A DNA stretch of 64,000 nt from Faecalicatena orotica. GTDB taxonomy: Bacteria; Bacillota; Clostridia; Lachnospirales; Lachnospiraceae. A program made the translations under genes and the position numbers. Position 1 is the first letter of the stretch; each line of letters starts with the position of its first letter. Below, piece after piece: positions 1-8,942 of the stretch. Under the pieces are notes generated by a model. It ran no database searches and had not been told where the DNA came from. It worked only from the letters and a program-made list of their open reading frames with translations. The stretch lies in the NCBI RefSeq assembly GCF_003149245.1, contig NZ_QGDL01000012.1, positions 1-64,000 of the forward strand. Direction: 5' to 3'.

Positions 1-129
1 AGAGGGGAAATCCAGTTTTCTGTTTCTGGTGAAGTCAGTTTCAGGGTGTTTTGAAAAGTTCTCGGGATGGAGCGCCATTCCTGAAATAATTTCTAAGAGA
101 TTGTTTTTAACCTGTTTTGCAAATGACAT
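1..129 (-). CDS. IS4-like transposase, N-terminal fragment cut by window edge
   Basis: A minus-strand reading frame starts with ATG at 129, six bases after a GGAGG (136-140), and stays open to the window edge, giving 43 residues. Near its end it carries the FTRNRKLDF block, which I associate with the N-terminus of DDE transposases of the IS4 family; the catalytic DDE residues lie outside the window. It reads away from the IclR gene, so the right end of the element must lie between 130 and about 330. Assignment to IS4 rests on that one block. Whether the element is intact cannot be told. Confidence 0.65.
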   Translation of the reverse strand, partial: MSFAKQVKNNLLEIISGMALHPENFSKHPETDFTRNRKLDFPS

Positions 130-176
130 ATGAGACCTCCTTGTAGTCAGACAAAAGATATAGTTCTGATTACAGG

Positions 177-216
177 GGCCGCTCTTGTTGCTGTCACACC
201 AGCAACGAGAGCGGCC
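177..216. other. 17-bp hairpin inside the IS end
   Basis: The arms 177-193 and 200-216 pair over 17 bp with one G-T wobble around a 6-base loop. It lies just upstream of the transposase start codon. Insertion sequences often carry such a stem near the end so that transcription entering from outside folds the transposase leader and blocks its translation. That role is inferred from position. There is no T-run for a classical terminator. Confidence 0.6.
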
Positions 217-335
217 GCACATTTTGGGCTCTGTGTCAACCTTTAGAGGTGATTTTTTTAAAATTTAGGTTAGACCCTTATTCAGGATTTAACCTCGTAA
301 CTTAACTAACTGACATTGGTTCACCCCCTACGAGC

Positions 336-509
336 GTGCACAGTAACGGCATCTGCCCATTAAAAGTCGCCTACGGCGAGGGGTGCTATGCGCCAGTGGC
401 GCATGTTCAGCACGGACCGCAGCGGAGCGTAGACCAGATGCACCGAAACCATAACTTTATCGGCTCCGATGCCGTGCAGCTAGGTGCACGGCACGGTGTG
501 AACAGTAAC
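336..509. repeat. Hairpin-rich intergenic element bounded by ACAGTAACG repeats
   Basis: This stretch upstream of the IclR gene is bounded by two direct copies of an ACAGTAACG word (341-349 and 502-510). It contains several short perfect inverted repeats: 367-379 (TCGCC/GGCGA), 388-404 (ATGCGCC/GGCGCAT) and 470-493 (TGCCGTGCA/TGCACGGCA). It is more G+C-rich than its flanks and has no convincing coding frame: the only ORF of any length (336-524) lacks a ribosome-binding site. It may be a dispersed structured repeat or an RNA leader of the IclR gene. The boundary word belongs to the repeat family also seen at 28413, 39571, 41122 and 54734. Confidence 0.5.
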
Positions 510-529
510 GAAAGAAGGCATTGATTATA

Positions 530-1288
530 ATGGAAAATAAAAACCCAATTCAGGTGGCCGACCGTCTTTTTCAGACTCTGGAGGTTCTGGCTGAGTCAGG
601 CCCCACCGGTCTGATGGAACTATCTTCAAAACTGTCTCTGAACAAAAGCACCGTACACCGTATTCTCAACTCTCTGATTTATATGGGATATGTGAAACAG
701 AATCCGGAGACTACTAAATATAGTCTCACGTTTAAGATTTGGGAACTGGCAAACCAGTTACTGACCCAAAATGACATTGTAGATATTGCAAGACCACATC
801 TGAAAGAACTTGTCTCCAAATGCGGCGAGACAGTCCATCTCGTTCAGGTGGATGGCCGAAAAGCTGTATATATTGACAAAGTCGAGTCTTATACTAACTC
901 GGTACGGCTGGTATCGAAAGTCGGAAAGAGTATTCCACTCTACTGCTCCGGTGTTGGAAAAGCATTACTGGCGGAAATGGACCTGGATGACGCCCGGGAA
1001 ATCTGGGATAACAGTGACATTCAGGAATTGACGCCGCATACCATCACCGATTTCAGTGAGATGCAAAAGCACCTAAAACAGGTTCATACACAAGGATATG
1101 CCATCGACGATGAGGAAAATGAATTAGGCGTTCGGTGTATCGCCGCCTGCATCAAGGATTATAAAGGGAAACCTAAATACGCATTTAGTATTTCCGCACC
1201 GGTCAACCGTATGTCAGATGAACGGATTGCAGAACTTGCCAGAGATGTCTTGGATACACAAAAAAAATTAGAAGCAGAGTGGAATTAG
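530..1288 (+). CDS. IclR-family transcriptional regulator
   Basis: The protein has about 252 residues, the usual IclR length. An N-terminal winged helix-turn-helix (about residues 8-65, including LSSKLSLNKSTVHRILNSL) is followed by the IclR effector domain (about 80-250), with the SGVGKALLAEM and GYAIDDEENELGVRCIA blocks typical of the family. ATG at 530 is preferred to the in-frame TTG at 521 because the AGAAGG at 513-518 is properly spaced only for the ATG. IclR proteins sense small organic acids or sugar acids and control nearby catabolic genes. The neighbouring arabinan operon runs towards it rather than away, so its target is not evident from context. Confidence 0.9.
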   Translation: MENKNPIQVADRLFQTLEVLAESGPTGLMELSSKLSLNKSTVHRILNSLIYMGYVKQNPETTKYSLTFKIWELANQLLTQNDIVDIARPHLKELVSKCGETVHLVQVDGRKAVYIDKVESYTNSVRLVSKVGKSIPLYCSGVGKALLAEMDLDDAREIWDNSDIQELTPHTITDFSEMQKHLKQVHTQGYAIDDEENELGVRCIAACIKDYKGKPKYAFSISAPVNRMSDERIAELARDVLDTQKKLEAEWN

Positions 1289-1306
1289 AATCTACTCTGC
1301 TTCTAA
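1268..1306 (+). terminator. Hairpin at the IclR stop codon
   Basis: A 13-bp perfect stem (1268-1280 with 1294-1306) spans the IclR stop codon and is followed by an A/T-rich tail. It sits between converging genes, so it could end transcription from both sides. Confidence 0.6.
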
Positions 1307-1321
1307 TTTAAATTTGTTCTG

Positions 1322-3418
1322 TTAATGGATACCTTCTTTTATCAGTGTCCATTCCTGACATCCATATTCCGTTGCACCCCATTGCCCTACTGATGCACCG
1401 TCTTCCGCAGAATTACTAAATACTTCAAGATATTTACCACTGTTTTTATTCACAATATGGCAATATCCACCTTCTGTCTCTTCCAGTAACCATATCTGTG
1501 AATCACTCTCGGCATAATCGTTTTGAATCGCTTTTGCCCCATCAGCTGCACTCTGCCCTTCAATATCCAGATAAAGGCCGCTGTTCATGTTTTTGATTCT
1601 ATAACCACCATTTCCTGCTTCTTCAAAATTCCATTTCTGGCACCAATGATCTGTTATTCCCCATTGACCTGCTTCTGCACCCTCATTTGTTAATGCACTT
1701 TTAATTTCCAGATACTTGCCACTGTTTTTATTAATAACAGAAAAATCATCCGAAGTTTCACTGACCTGTATGCAGTCCAATTCCGCAAAACCTACATTTT
1801 TTGCAAATTTAACGGAATTTGTACCAGAATTTAAATAGCAGGTAAAACTACTCCACAGATAGCGGTCCCAATTAACTGTAACAGGATAATTTACTGTCCC
1901 TATCTCGGTTCCATTAACAGAAACCGTATGAGAGGCCTCTGTTCCCTCACCATTGGAATATCTGACTAAGATATTATAATTCCCTGCATTTTCAACTTTT
2001 ATGTTTTGGAAATCAACCGCACTGTCTGATTCATTAATATATTGTACTTCTTGTCCATTAGATGCATCGATGGCATTGCCCGCCTGGGCATTTGTGATCA
2101 CTGCCTTTTCCGCTTCGTAAATGCAGCCTTTCAAGGGAAGAGTGCCAACCCGTACATCGTTCAGATTATAGCTTACTCCATCAATTATCTTCGAGTTATT
2201 GAAGTTCTCTACGTTAGTGGCCTGATAGAGGGTCGTATTATCCGGGCTTACATCAAAACTCTGACTAAATCCTGAAAAATAACCTCCTGCCAAATCATTA
2301 TAATCATAGGTCACTGCCATTGGAAGACGTTCCCATGCTCCCTGTCCCAAATTATAGTTTACATAAAAATTCTGTCCGCCACTGATATTGTCACTGCTAT
2401 CCGTTCCCCACTTTGCAGATATTACAACCATCCCATTCGGCCCCCCTGCATCAATCCATTTTACATAGGGAGAAGAACCGATTCCTCTGCCATCTGCCAA
2501 AGCAACCCGGGTTCCAGGACTTCCTGCGTCCCACGTCACACCATCATCCGAAAATTTGCAGTAAACGACTGCATTATTCTTACTCAGGCTTGGTCTGTTA
2601 ACCATTTCATATGTAGCCATGTATCTTCCATTTGGCAGTTCTGTCACCGTTATCATCCCCGGCCTGTCACTTGTATTATTAATAGCTGTTACATTCGTAA
2701 GTCCGCTCCAATTCACACCATCTGATGAAGTTTTAAGCGATACCGCCTGCAAAACACCATCAGATTTCTGTCTTTCATCAGAATAATAGCATACCAATTC
2801 TCCTGATGCACTCATTCCCAAAAATGGCTCCCATACAGTTGTTGTAGAAGATGTGGTACTTGGATCATATATGCAAGGTCCCCCATTATCCACTTCGCTT
2901 AGAAACGACCACGTATATCCCCCGTCTATACTCTTATACAATACAATTCTTGACTGAGTATAAGGATCATCGTCAAAAATATTTCCGGCCAACAGGATTG
3001 TCCCCGCCGGCATGTCCCCCACCTGAGTCGGCAATTCATACAGACACGGCTGGGAAGTCCTTAAAAGACCATATTCCTTATCATATACATTACTAATCAA
3101 CTGCCAGTTGTCTCCGTTGTCCGTACTTTTATAAATAGGATAAACCTGTTTTGAAACACTTGTCCCGTCTTCCATCGCAATAGTTACATTTTTCAGTTGA
3201 TCATATGTACACAATAAAGTTCCGTTAGCATTACCACTATTTTTTAAGCAGATAATTCTGGAATATGTAGCCCCTCCCGGATCGAATGTCGCATCTTTGT
3301 CTGAAACATAAACAACAGTACCATTATCCGTCGTTTGCGCCGACGCAGGAACAGAAAAACAAAATACCAATGTAAATACCGCTACTAGTGCAGTCAGTTT
3401 CTTATGCCATTTTCTCAT
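1322..3418 (-). CDS. Secreted GH93/sialidase-like propeller enzyme with CBM and ricin-type lectin modules
   Basis: The ATG at 3418 has an ideal GAGGAGG upstream; an in-frame TTG further out is rejected. The 698-residue product begins with a signal peptide (residues 1-28, cleavage after PASA). A beta-propeller (about 35-430) carries several Asp-box motifs (STDNGDNW, SIDGGYTW, SSDGVNW, SDDGVTW), as in sialidases and GH93 exo-arabinanases. A CBM6/35-like domain (about 432-556, starting IYEAEKA) and a ricin B-type trefoil (about 557-698, three NKNSGKYLE-like repeats) follow. Last in an operon with GH51 and GH43 arabinosidases, it more likely attacks arabinan outside the cell than sialic acid; that choice is contextual. 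No wall-anchor motif is visible. Confidence 0.8.
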   Translation of the reverse strand: MRKWHKKLTALVAVFTLVFCFSVPASAQTTDNGTVVYVSDKDATFDPGGATYSRIICLKNSGNANGTLLCTYDQLKNVTIAMEDGTSVSKQVYPIYKSTDNGDNWQLISNVYDKEYGLLRTSQPCLYELPTQVGDMPAGTILLAGNIFDDDPYTQSRIVLYKSIDGGYTWSFLSEVDNGGPCIYDPSTTSSTTTVWEPFLGMSASGELVCYYSDERQKSDGVLQAVSLKTSSDGVNWSGLTNVTAINNTSDRPGMITVTELPNGRYMATYEMVNRPSLSKNNAVVYCKFSDDGVTWDAGSPGTRVALADGRGIGSSPYVKWIDAGGPNGMVVISAKWGTDSSDNISGGQNFYVNYNLGQGAWERLPMAVTYDYNDLAGGYFSGFSQSFDVSPDNTTLYQATNVENFNNSKIIDGVSYNLNDVRVGTLPLKGCIYEAEKAVITNAQAGNAIDASNGQEVQYINESDSAVDFQNIKVENAGNYNILVRYSNGEGTEASHTVSVNGTEIGTVNYPVTVNWDRYLWSSFTCYLNSGTNSVKFAKNVGFAELDCIQVSETSDDFSVINKNSGKYLEIKSALTNEGAEAGQWGITDHWCQKWNFEEAGNGGYRIKNMNSGLYLDIEGQSAADGAKAIQNDYAESDSQIWLLEETEGGYCHIVNKNSGKYLEVFSNSAEDGASVGQWGATEYGCQEWTLIKEGIH

Positions 3419-3472
3419 CCTTCTTACCTCCTCTTTTATCAACTAAGCATTGCTTTTTCTAATTTATAAAAG

Positions 3473-4441
3473 CTAAAAATTATTTTCAAAAGAAAATACG
3501 GGACATCCCTCTTCATCCCACATGATTTTCATGCGATATACATGTCTGTTAGGATCATATAACGGGTCTCCGGTAATCTCGTCGTATTGCCGGGCATGGT
3601 AAATCATAATATCCGCTGCCCCATCTTCTGACTTTGTAAACGAATTATGGCCAGGCCCCAGAATTCCTTTCTTCCAATCGGTTCTTAAGACGGGAATCCT
3701 TTCCTTTTTCCACACACGCGGATTCAGGAGTTCTTCATCATCCGGAATACTCAGCATTCCCATACAATAACATGCACCCGTTGCGCTCGCCGAATAAGTC
3801 AGATATAACATCCCGGCATGGCGCAACAGTGCCGGACCTTCATTCACCCAGAAATCAACCCGCTCCCAATCATAATCAGGAGAGCTTAAAAGCACTTGGG
3901 GTGTAGAAAGCCTAACCGGACTTTCCATTTCTGCTATATATAGATTCGATATCTTCTTCCCGACACTAACCTTTTCTGCCCATACACAATACCATATCCC
4001 CCGATTCTCGAATACAGTCATGTCAAGCGAAAAATCTCTGAAGGAAAAATCGTCAGACGCCTGCATCTGCCCCAGTTCCTTCCAAGGGTCCTTCAGCGGG
4101 TCTTTGCCTGAGCATTCAAGGACATACGGACGTATCGCCCATATATCATCTTTATCACCTGCTGCATAATAAATAAACCACTTACCTTCAATATAGTGGA
4201 TTTCCGGTGCCCATATATGCATGCTCATAATCCCCTGCTCATGCTTCTTCCATATGGTAACTTCATCCGCATCCTTCAGACCATCAAGCGTACTACTTTG
4301 ACGGAGCACGATCCGGTCATATTCCGGTACAGATCCGGTAAACAGATAGGTTCCATCTTTATGTTTATAGACATAAGGATCTGCCCGCTGAATAATAAAT
4401 GGTTCATTATAATTCGTTTTTATAAAATTGTCTCTATTCAC
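3473..4441 (-). CDS. GH43-family glycoside hydrolase (arabinosidase/arabinanase type)
   Basis: The GTG start at 4441 is preceded by GAGG. The 322-residue protein has the five-bladed propeller signatures of GH43: the RADPYVYKHKDGTYLFTG block near residue 19 with the general base Asp, WAPEIHYIEGKWFIYYAAG near 93, an Asp in the DMTVF block, and NEGPALL with the likely acid Glu near 205. It has no signal peptide, so it should act in the cytoplasm on imported oligosaccharides, handing monomers on together with the GH51 enzyme. It lies between the LacI gene and the secreted propeller enzyme. Exact specificity (alpha-arabinofuranose or beta-xylose) cannot be read from the sequence. Confidence 0.85.
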   Translation of the reverse strand: MNRDNFIKTNYNEPFIIQRADPYVYKHKDGTYLFTGSVPEYDRIVLRQSSTLDGLKDADEVTIWKKHEQGIMSMHIWAPEIHYIEGKWFIYYAAGDKDDIWAIRPYVLECSGKDPLKDPWKELGQMQASDDFSFRDFSLDMTVFENRGIWYCVWAEKVSVGKKISNLYIAEMESPVRLSTPQVLLSSPDYDWERVDFWVNEGPALLRHAGMLYLTYSASATGACYCMGMLSIPDDEELLNPRVWKKERIPVLRTDWKKGILGPGHNSFTKSEDGAADIMIYHARQYDEITGDPLYDPNRHVYRMKIMWDEEGCPVFSFENNF

Positions 4442-4487
4442 TATTATTTCCTCACATTACTACTATCTGCCCCATACCACCTGTCTG

Positions 4488-5480
4488 TCACAGAGTTTCT
4501 CTGTCTAATATCTTATAGTTCAGATAAATGGCTTTCGGTGAATATTCCTCCGAATCTATCTGGGCAAGCAGTTCTGAGACTGCCGTTGCTGCAACCCCCT
4601 CAAGATTTGTTGATACTGTTGTCAACTTAGGTGTAATAAATTCCAGAATACTAATGTTATCGAATCCCATTAACCCAAAATCTTTCGGTATGGTCATTCC
4701 ATTCTGCTGCCCCCAGCGCATCACATTCAGGGCATAGCTGTCGCCAGAGCATAGAAAAGCCGTCTTTTTTTCTGTTCCTTTATCAATCAGACATTTCACA
4801 TCCTGCAGATAGTCAGTCTTACCAATCACCGAGGATTCAATCTCCGGATATTTGGCCATTGATGCCTGAAACCCTAAAAGACGCTGTTCGTGAACATATA
4901 TATTTTCTTTTTCTTTCACAGCCAGCGGGGGGCAGATAAATATAATTTTTTGATATCCCTTAGATACGATCAAATCTACTGACTCCATAGCAGCTGCCAT
5001 CTCATTAACCTGTACTGTTGTGATTGCGTCCGACACTTGGTTCCCTATACAGACAATCGGAATATGGAGCGAAAGCAGGAACTTTTCAAACTCTTTCCCT
5101 TTATTAATCGGGCTGATTAGTATCCCTTCCATCTGACGGTCAGCAAGCCCCTGAATAAGTTTCTGTTCCCAATCCAGACTTTCATCACAGACCACAATAT
5201 TCGTAAAATACCCTCTCTTGTCCGCTTCCTTATTAATAATATTTAAAGATTGGACAAAATACATATTCTCAATATTTATCGTTACTACGCCCAGAGACAT
5301 AGTTCTGCCATGATTCAGGCTTCTTGCCAGCAGATTCGGACGGTAATTATATTCCTTGGCAACAGACAGAATCCTTTCCCTTGTCTCCTTGCCAACACTC
5401 CCCCGGTCATTTAAAGCCCTCAGCACAGTTGTTCTCGACACACCGCATTTTTCAGCTATCTGATTTACAGTGATTGCCAT
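4488..5480 (-). CDS. LacI-family repressor of the arabinoside operon
   Basis: The protein has 330 residues. The N-terminal LacI helix-turn-helix (TVNQIAEKCGVSRTTVLRALN, residues 3-23) and hinge helix (YNYRPNLLARSLN) precede a periplasmic-binding-type effector domain (about 60-330). GGAGG lies nine bases before the ATG. Encoded inside the operon between GH51 and GH43, it probably represses the operon promoter upstream of the binding-protein gene, where a palindrome with a central CG (10342-10351) is a candidate site. The inducer is presumably arabinose or an arabino-oligosaccharide; this is inferred from neighbours only. Confidence 0.9.
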   Translation of the reverse strand: MAITVNQIAEKCGVSRTTVLRALNDRGSVGKETRERILSVAKEYNYRPNLLARSLNHGRTMSLGVVTINIENMYFVQSLNIINKEADKRGYFTNIVVCDESLDWEQKLIQGLADRQMEGILISPINKGKEFEKFLLSLHIPIVCIGNQVSDAITTVQVNEMAAAMESVDLIVSKGYQKIIFICPPLAVKEKENIYVHEQRLLGFQASMAKYPEIESSVIGKTDYLQDVKCLIDKGTEKKTAFLCSGDSYALNVMRWGQQNGMTIPKDFGLMGFDNISILEFITPKLTTVSTNLEGVAATAVSELLAQIDSEEYSPKAIYLNYKILDRETL

Positions 5481-5601
5481 CTTCCACTACCTCCGTTCAT
5501 TCGTTAAGCCCCTGCATTTCTAAGCCGGGACGCATCATACCCTGCATAAAATCAGCTTAAGTATAACACCAAAACATAACTGCCGCAACGAAGACAACCC
5601 G

Positions 5602-7110
5602 TTATATTTCTATACGAATCATGTTAAAAGACAGCGGTTCGATTTCTGCAATACAGCTGCCTGATATAACATGTGCCCCTTCTCTTGAGCAGGGCTGAAC
5701 AGCCGTATGGTCATATTGATTTGTCATCTTTTTGTCATCTGCCGTCATGCTTACAAATTCTGTGACCCTCTTTGGCTCAAAATTCTGCAGCATCACTTCC
5801 ACTTTCATTGGTTCGTCTTCACTCTTGTTAACTACGAAAATAACAATTTCATTTTTTTCATCGTTCCAGACAACAACCTCATCAAGATACGGAACTTGAT
5901 CAAAGTCTTCACACTGGTATGTAGGTCCTAATGAGGTGCTTCTTAAAACAATCCCCCTCGCATAATTTGCAAAATAGTAGAATGGATAATAGATTGTCTG
6001 AAGCCAGAGTCCACCGTCTTTTTCAGTCATAATGCATGCACTGACATTTGTAAGAAGGGACTGGCATGCAATCTTTATCACATCAGCGTTTCTCAGCATA
6101 ACCATCTGCATTCCCGCAAAAAGCAGGGCATCCTCAAGAGTGTAAATCTGTTCGCTGATTGCAGGCGCAACCTTCCAGGGTCCTTTCGACACTTCCATAT
6201 TTACAGAATCACCCGGAAGCGCCCAGACGCCCCACTCATCAACGCTGAATTTCATCTCCTTACAGGAACGTTTTTTCTTCTTTATCACCTGAGCAGCGGA
6301 ACGGATGGTCTTAATATATTCCTCCATATCGAGTGTCTGGGCCAGAAACGCTTTTGTGCCTTTTTCCTGCCCGCCATAATATTGGTGCAGGGCCAAATAG
6401 TCAATCACGTCATATGTATGCTCGAGAACTTCCATATCCCATATTGGATATGTTTCCATATTCGAAAGCGAACTGCCACATGCAATCAACTCTATATTGG
6501 GATCCACCAATTTCATAGTCTTCCCTGTTTCTGCTGCCAGACGCCCATATTCACCGGCTGTCTTATGCCCGATCTGCCACTCCCCATCCATTTCATTGCC
6601 AAGGCACCACATTTTCACACCATATGGTTCTGCAATGCCATGAGCCTTCCTCATTTCACTATACTTCGTCCCTCCCGGGAAATTACAGTATTCAATATAT
6701 TGAACAGCTTCCTCTATCCCTCGGGTTCCCAGATTCACGGTGAAAATCGGCTCAATATTAGCTTTCCGTGCCCAGCGGATAAATTCATCCGTCCCGAATT
6801 CATTCGTTTCTACAGCCTTCCATGCAAGCTCAAGCTTTCTCGGCCGGTCCTCCTTCGGTCCAACACCATCTTCCCAATGGTAAGCAGAAACAAAGTTTCC
6901 GCCCGGATAGCGTACTGCCGTCACCCCCATTTTCTTTACTTTTTCAATCACATCACTGCGAAAACCTTCTTCATCGGAGTTTAAGTTATCCGGTTCGTAC
7001 ACTCCTGTATAAATAACTCTCCCCATATGCTCCAGAAAAGAACCATACAGCCTTGGATCAATGCTGCCTATTATAAAATTTTTATCGCAAATTATTTTAG
7101 CCTCTAACAT
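5602..7110 (-). CDS. abfA: GH51 alpha-L-arabinofuranosidase
   Basis: The 502-residue protein matches the usual length of intracellular GH51 enzymes. Visible motifs are RYPGGNFVSAYHWEDGVGP near residue 70, the acid/base glutamate in CLGNEMDGEWQIGHK near 170, and the nucleophile in VDEWGVW near 293. There is no signal peptide, so it should release arabinose from oligosaccharides in the cytoplasm. It follows the inner permease gene by 10 bases and shares its transcript. The start is ATG at 7110 with AAGGAG upstream. Confidence 0.95.
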   Translation of the reverse strand: MLEAKIICDKNFIIGSIDPRLYGSFLEHMGRVIYTGVYEPDNLNSDEEGFRSDVIEKVKKMGVTAVRYPGGNFVSAYHWEDGVGPKEDRPRKLELAWKAVETNEFGTDEFIRWARKANIEPIFTVNLGTRGIEEAVQYIEYCNFPGGTKYSEMRKAHGIAEPYGVKMWCLGNEMDGEWQIGHKTAGEYGRLAAETGKTMKLVDPNIELIACGSSLSNMETYPIWDMEVLEHTYDVIDYLALHQYYGGQEKGTKAFLAQTLDMEEYIKTIRSAAQVIKKKKRSCKEMKFSVDEWGVWALPGDSVNMEVSKGPWKVAPAISEQIYTLEDALLFAGMQMVMLRNADVIKIACQSLLTNVSACIMTEKDGGLWLQTIYYPFYYFANYARGIVLRSTSLGPTYQCEDFDQVPYLDEVVVWNDEKNEIVIFVVNKSEDEPMKVEVMLQNFEPKRVTEFVSMTADDKKMTNQYDHTAVQPCSREGAHVISGSCIAEIEPLSFNMIRIEI

Positions 7111-7120
7111 ATGATTCTCC

Positions 7121-7966
7121 TTACCCCTTTAATCCGGCACTTGCCATACCTTCCACGAAGTATTTCTGCCCTGCCATATACAGAATGAACATCGGAAGAA
7201 GTGAAATCAGCGCACCTGCAAATGCGGCGCCATACTCGATGGTATTCTGCCCAATAAATAATGCCAGTCCGTTTGCAAGTGTACGCATCTCTGTCCTGCT
7301 CGTCACTATCATCGGCCACAGCAAATCATTCCACGAACCATTGATACTTAAAATAACCAGAGTGATCGCTGCCGGTTTTACCTGCGGCATCATGATTCTC
7401 CAGAATATTCCCATTTCGGAAAGCCCGTCAATTCTGGCAGCCTCGGCCAGTTCCTTTGGTATGCCTGAAAAGGCGGCGCGCATCATGAAAATCGAACCTG
7501 CAACTGCAACTCTTGGTATTATCAGCCCCCAGTAAGAATCGTACATACCCATCTTGAACACAACGAGGAATAGCGGGACCATAATAACCTGAAATGGTAC
7601 CATCATTGTCGCCAGAGTCATTAGGAACAGCCCTGTCTTTCCTTTGAAATCATAAAAGGCGTAGGCATACCCGGCCATACTGTTTACAACAACAGCCAGC
7701 AATGTGGTTCCCCCTGCATAAATAATTGAGTTAAGCATATAACGAAGAATATTAATTCGGTCCTGTACATCAACAAAATTTTCCAGAGTCAATGATTTCG
7801 GTATAAAAGTAGGCGGCCAGGATATAATCTCCTTTTCCGGCTTAAACGCGCTTAATGTCATCCATATAACCGGCACCAGAACCAGCAATGCCAGAATGAC
7901 CAAAACGATAAAGATCGGAATACTGATTGTTATATTTTTGATTTTAATCGCTTTTTTCTTTTTCAT
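7121..7966 (-). CDS. Carbohydrate ABC transporter permease, AraQ/MsmG type
   Basis: This 281-residue membrane protein has six predicted transmembrane segments. The cytoplasmic EAA loop (EAARIDGLSEMGIFWRIMMP, near residue 190), which contacts the ATPase, is characteristic of CUT1 sugar importers. It forms the membrane pore with the permease encoded one base upstream. No ATPase gene is present in the operon; CUT1 systems in Firmicutes often share a single MsmK-type ATPase encoded elsewhere. The start is ATG with AGGAGG. Confidence 0.92.
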   Translation of the reverse strand: MKKKKAIKIKNITISIPIFIVLVILALLVLVPVIWMTLSAFKPEKEIISWPPTFIPKSLTLENFVDVQDRINILRYMLNSIIYAGGTTLLAVVVNSMAGYAYAFYDFKGKTGLFLMTLATMMVPFQVIMVPLFLVVFKMGMYDSYWGLIIPRVAVAGSIFMMRAAFSGIPKELAEAARIDGLSEMGIFWRIMMPQVKPAAITLVILSINGSWNDLLWPMIVTSRTEMRTLANGLALFIGQNTIEYGAAFAGALISLLPMFILYMAGQKYFVEGMASAGLKG

Positions 7967-7967
7967 A

Positions 7968-8852
7968 CTAATCCTCCTGATTCATTTTGCGATACATTAT
8001 TACAGTAACAACCATGATTATCGCAAATAAAATCACCGACATTGCAGACGCATACCCCATACTCGAACGGGATGAAAATGCTCTGGAATAAATGTAAGTA
8101 ACCGTGGATTCTGTTGTATAATTCGGTCCACCATTTGTCGTAATATAGATGATGTCAAATATCTGTAATGCCCCTGCAAACCGTGTCATTAAAATGTACC
8201 AGAAGGTCGGTCTGATGGAAGGTGCGGTGATATGCCAGAACTGCCGTATCTTCCCAGCCCCGTCCATTTCAGCCGCTTCATATAAGGACGCTGATACCTG
8301 CTGGATCGCCGTCACATAAATAATTGCAGAAATACCAAAACTCCTCCATATGGATATAAATGAAACGACGAATATTGTCAGTCCCGGTGTATTCAGGAAA
8401 TTAATCTTCCCCAGCCCCATTGATTGTAACGCCGCTGTAACAAAACCAATATTGGAGTGAAGAATCATCTTCCACATAATACCGATTGCTGTCGCAGAAC
8501 ATATGACGGGCAGAAAATAAACCGCTCTGAAAAATTTATTCTTTATATTATTCTTTGTAATCAGCGCTGCAACTACCAATGCTCCCAGAACCTGCAGCGG
8601 CACCTCCAGCCCCGTAAAAATAGCAGTCACTTTTAAGCTGTTTATAAACCGGCTATCCCGAAATGCTTCGACAAAGTTTTCCATACCGATGAAACGTGCC
8701 GAGTCCATCGTGATGGACACATCAAACAGACTTAGTCCAAAAGCTATAATTAGCGGCACCACACTAAACAGGATTAACAAAATGACCGATGGGGCCAAAA
8801 AGAGATACGCACTTCTGGAAGGCTTATTCCAGTATTTCATCATTTTCTTCAT
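7968..8852 (-). CDS. Carbohydrate ABC transporter permease, AraP/MsmF type
   Basis: The 294-residue protein has an N-terminal anchor helix (about residues 17-40) and five further membrane segments, with the EAA motif EAAEMDGAGKIRQFWHITAP near 208. It is the partner of the following permease, separated by one base, and is preceded by the lipoprotein gene with an attenuator-like hairpin in the gap. Together they form the channel of a CUT1 oligosaccharide importer, here presumably for arabino-oligosaccharides. Confidence 0.92.
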   Translation of the reverse strand: MKKMMKYWNKPSRSAYLFLAPSVILLILFSVVPLIIAFGLSLFDVSITMDSARFIGMENFVEAFRDSRFINSLKVTAIFTGLEVPLQVLGALVVAALITKNNIKNKFFRAVYFLPVICSATAIGIMWKMILHSNIGFVTAALQSMGLGKINFLNTPGLTIFVVSFISIWRSFGISAIIYVTAIQQVSASLYEAAEMDGAGKIRQFWHITAPSIRPTFWYILMTRFAGALQIFDIIYITTNGGPNYTTESTVTYIYSRAFSSRSSMGYASAMSVILFAIIMVVTVIMYRKMNQED

Positions 8853-8891
8853 TTAACTTCTCCTACCCGCCTGTCTCAAATTCCAAAGAAA

Positions 8892-8913
8892 AGGCGGCTG
8901 CACGGAACCGCCT
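8892..8913 (-). terminator. Attenuator-type hairpin between binding-protein and permease genes
   Basis: A 6-bp G+C-rich stem (8892-8897 with 8908-8913) is followed on the minus strand by TTTTCTTT. Partial termination here would give more binding protein than permease, as is common in ABC operons. Confidence 0.6.
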
Positions 8914-8942
8914 CTCCACTTGCCAAAAGTCCCTGAAATCAG

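Noticed and set aside
1322-3418. Sialidase (neuraminidase) call for the Asp-box protein
   Set aside because: No sialic-acid genes are nearby, while all operon partners are arabinosidases or their importer. Kept as an alternative only.
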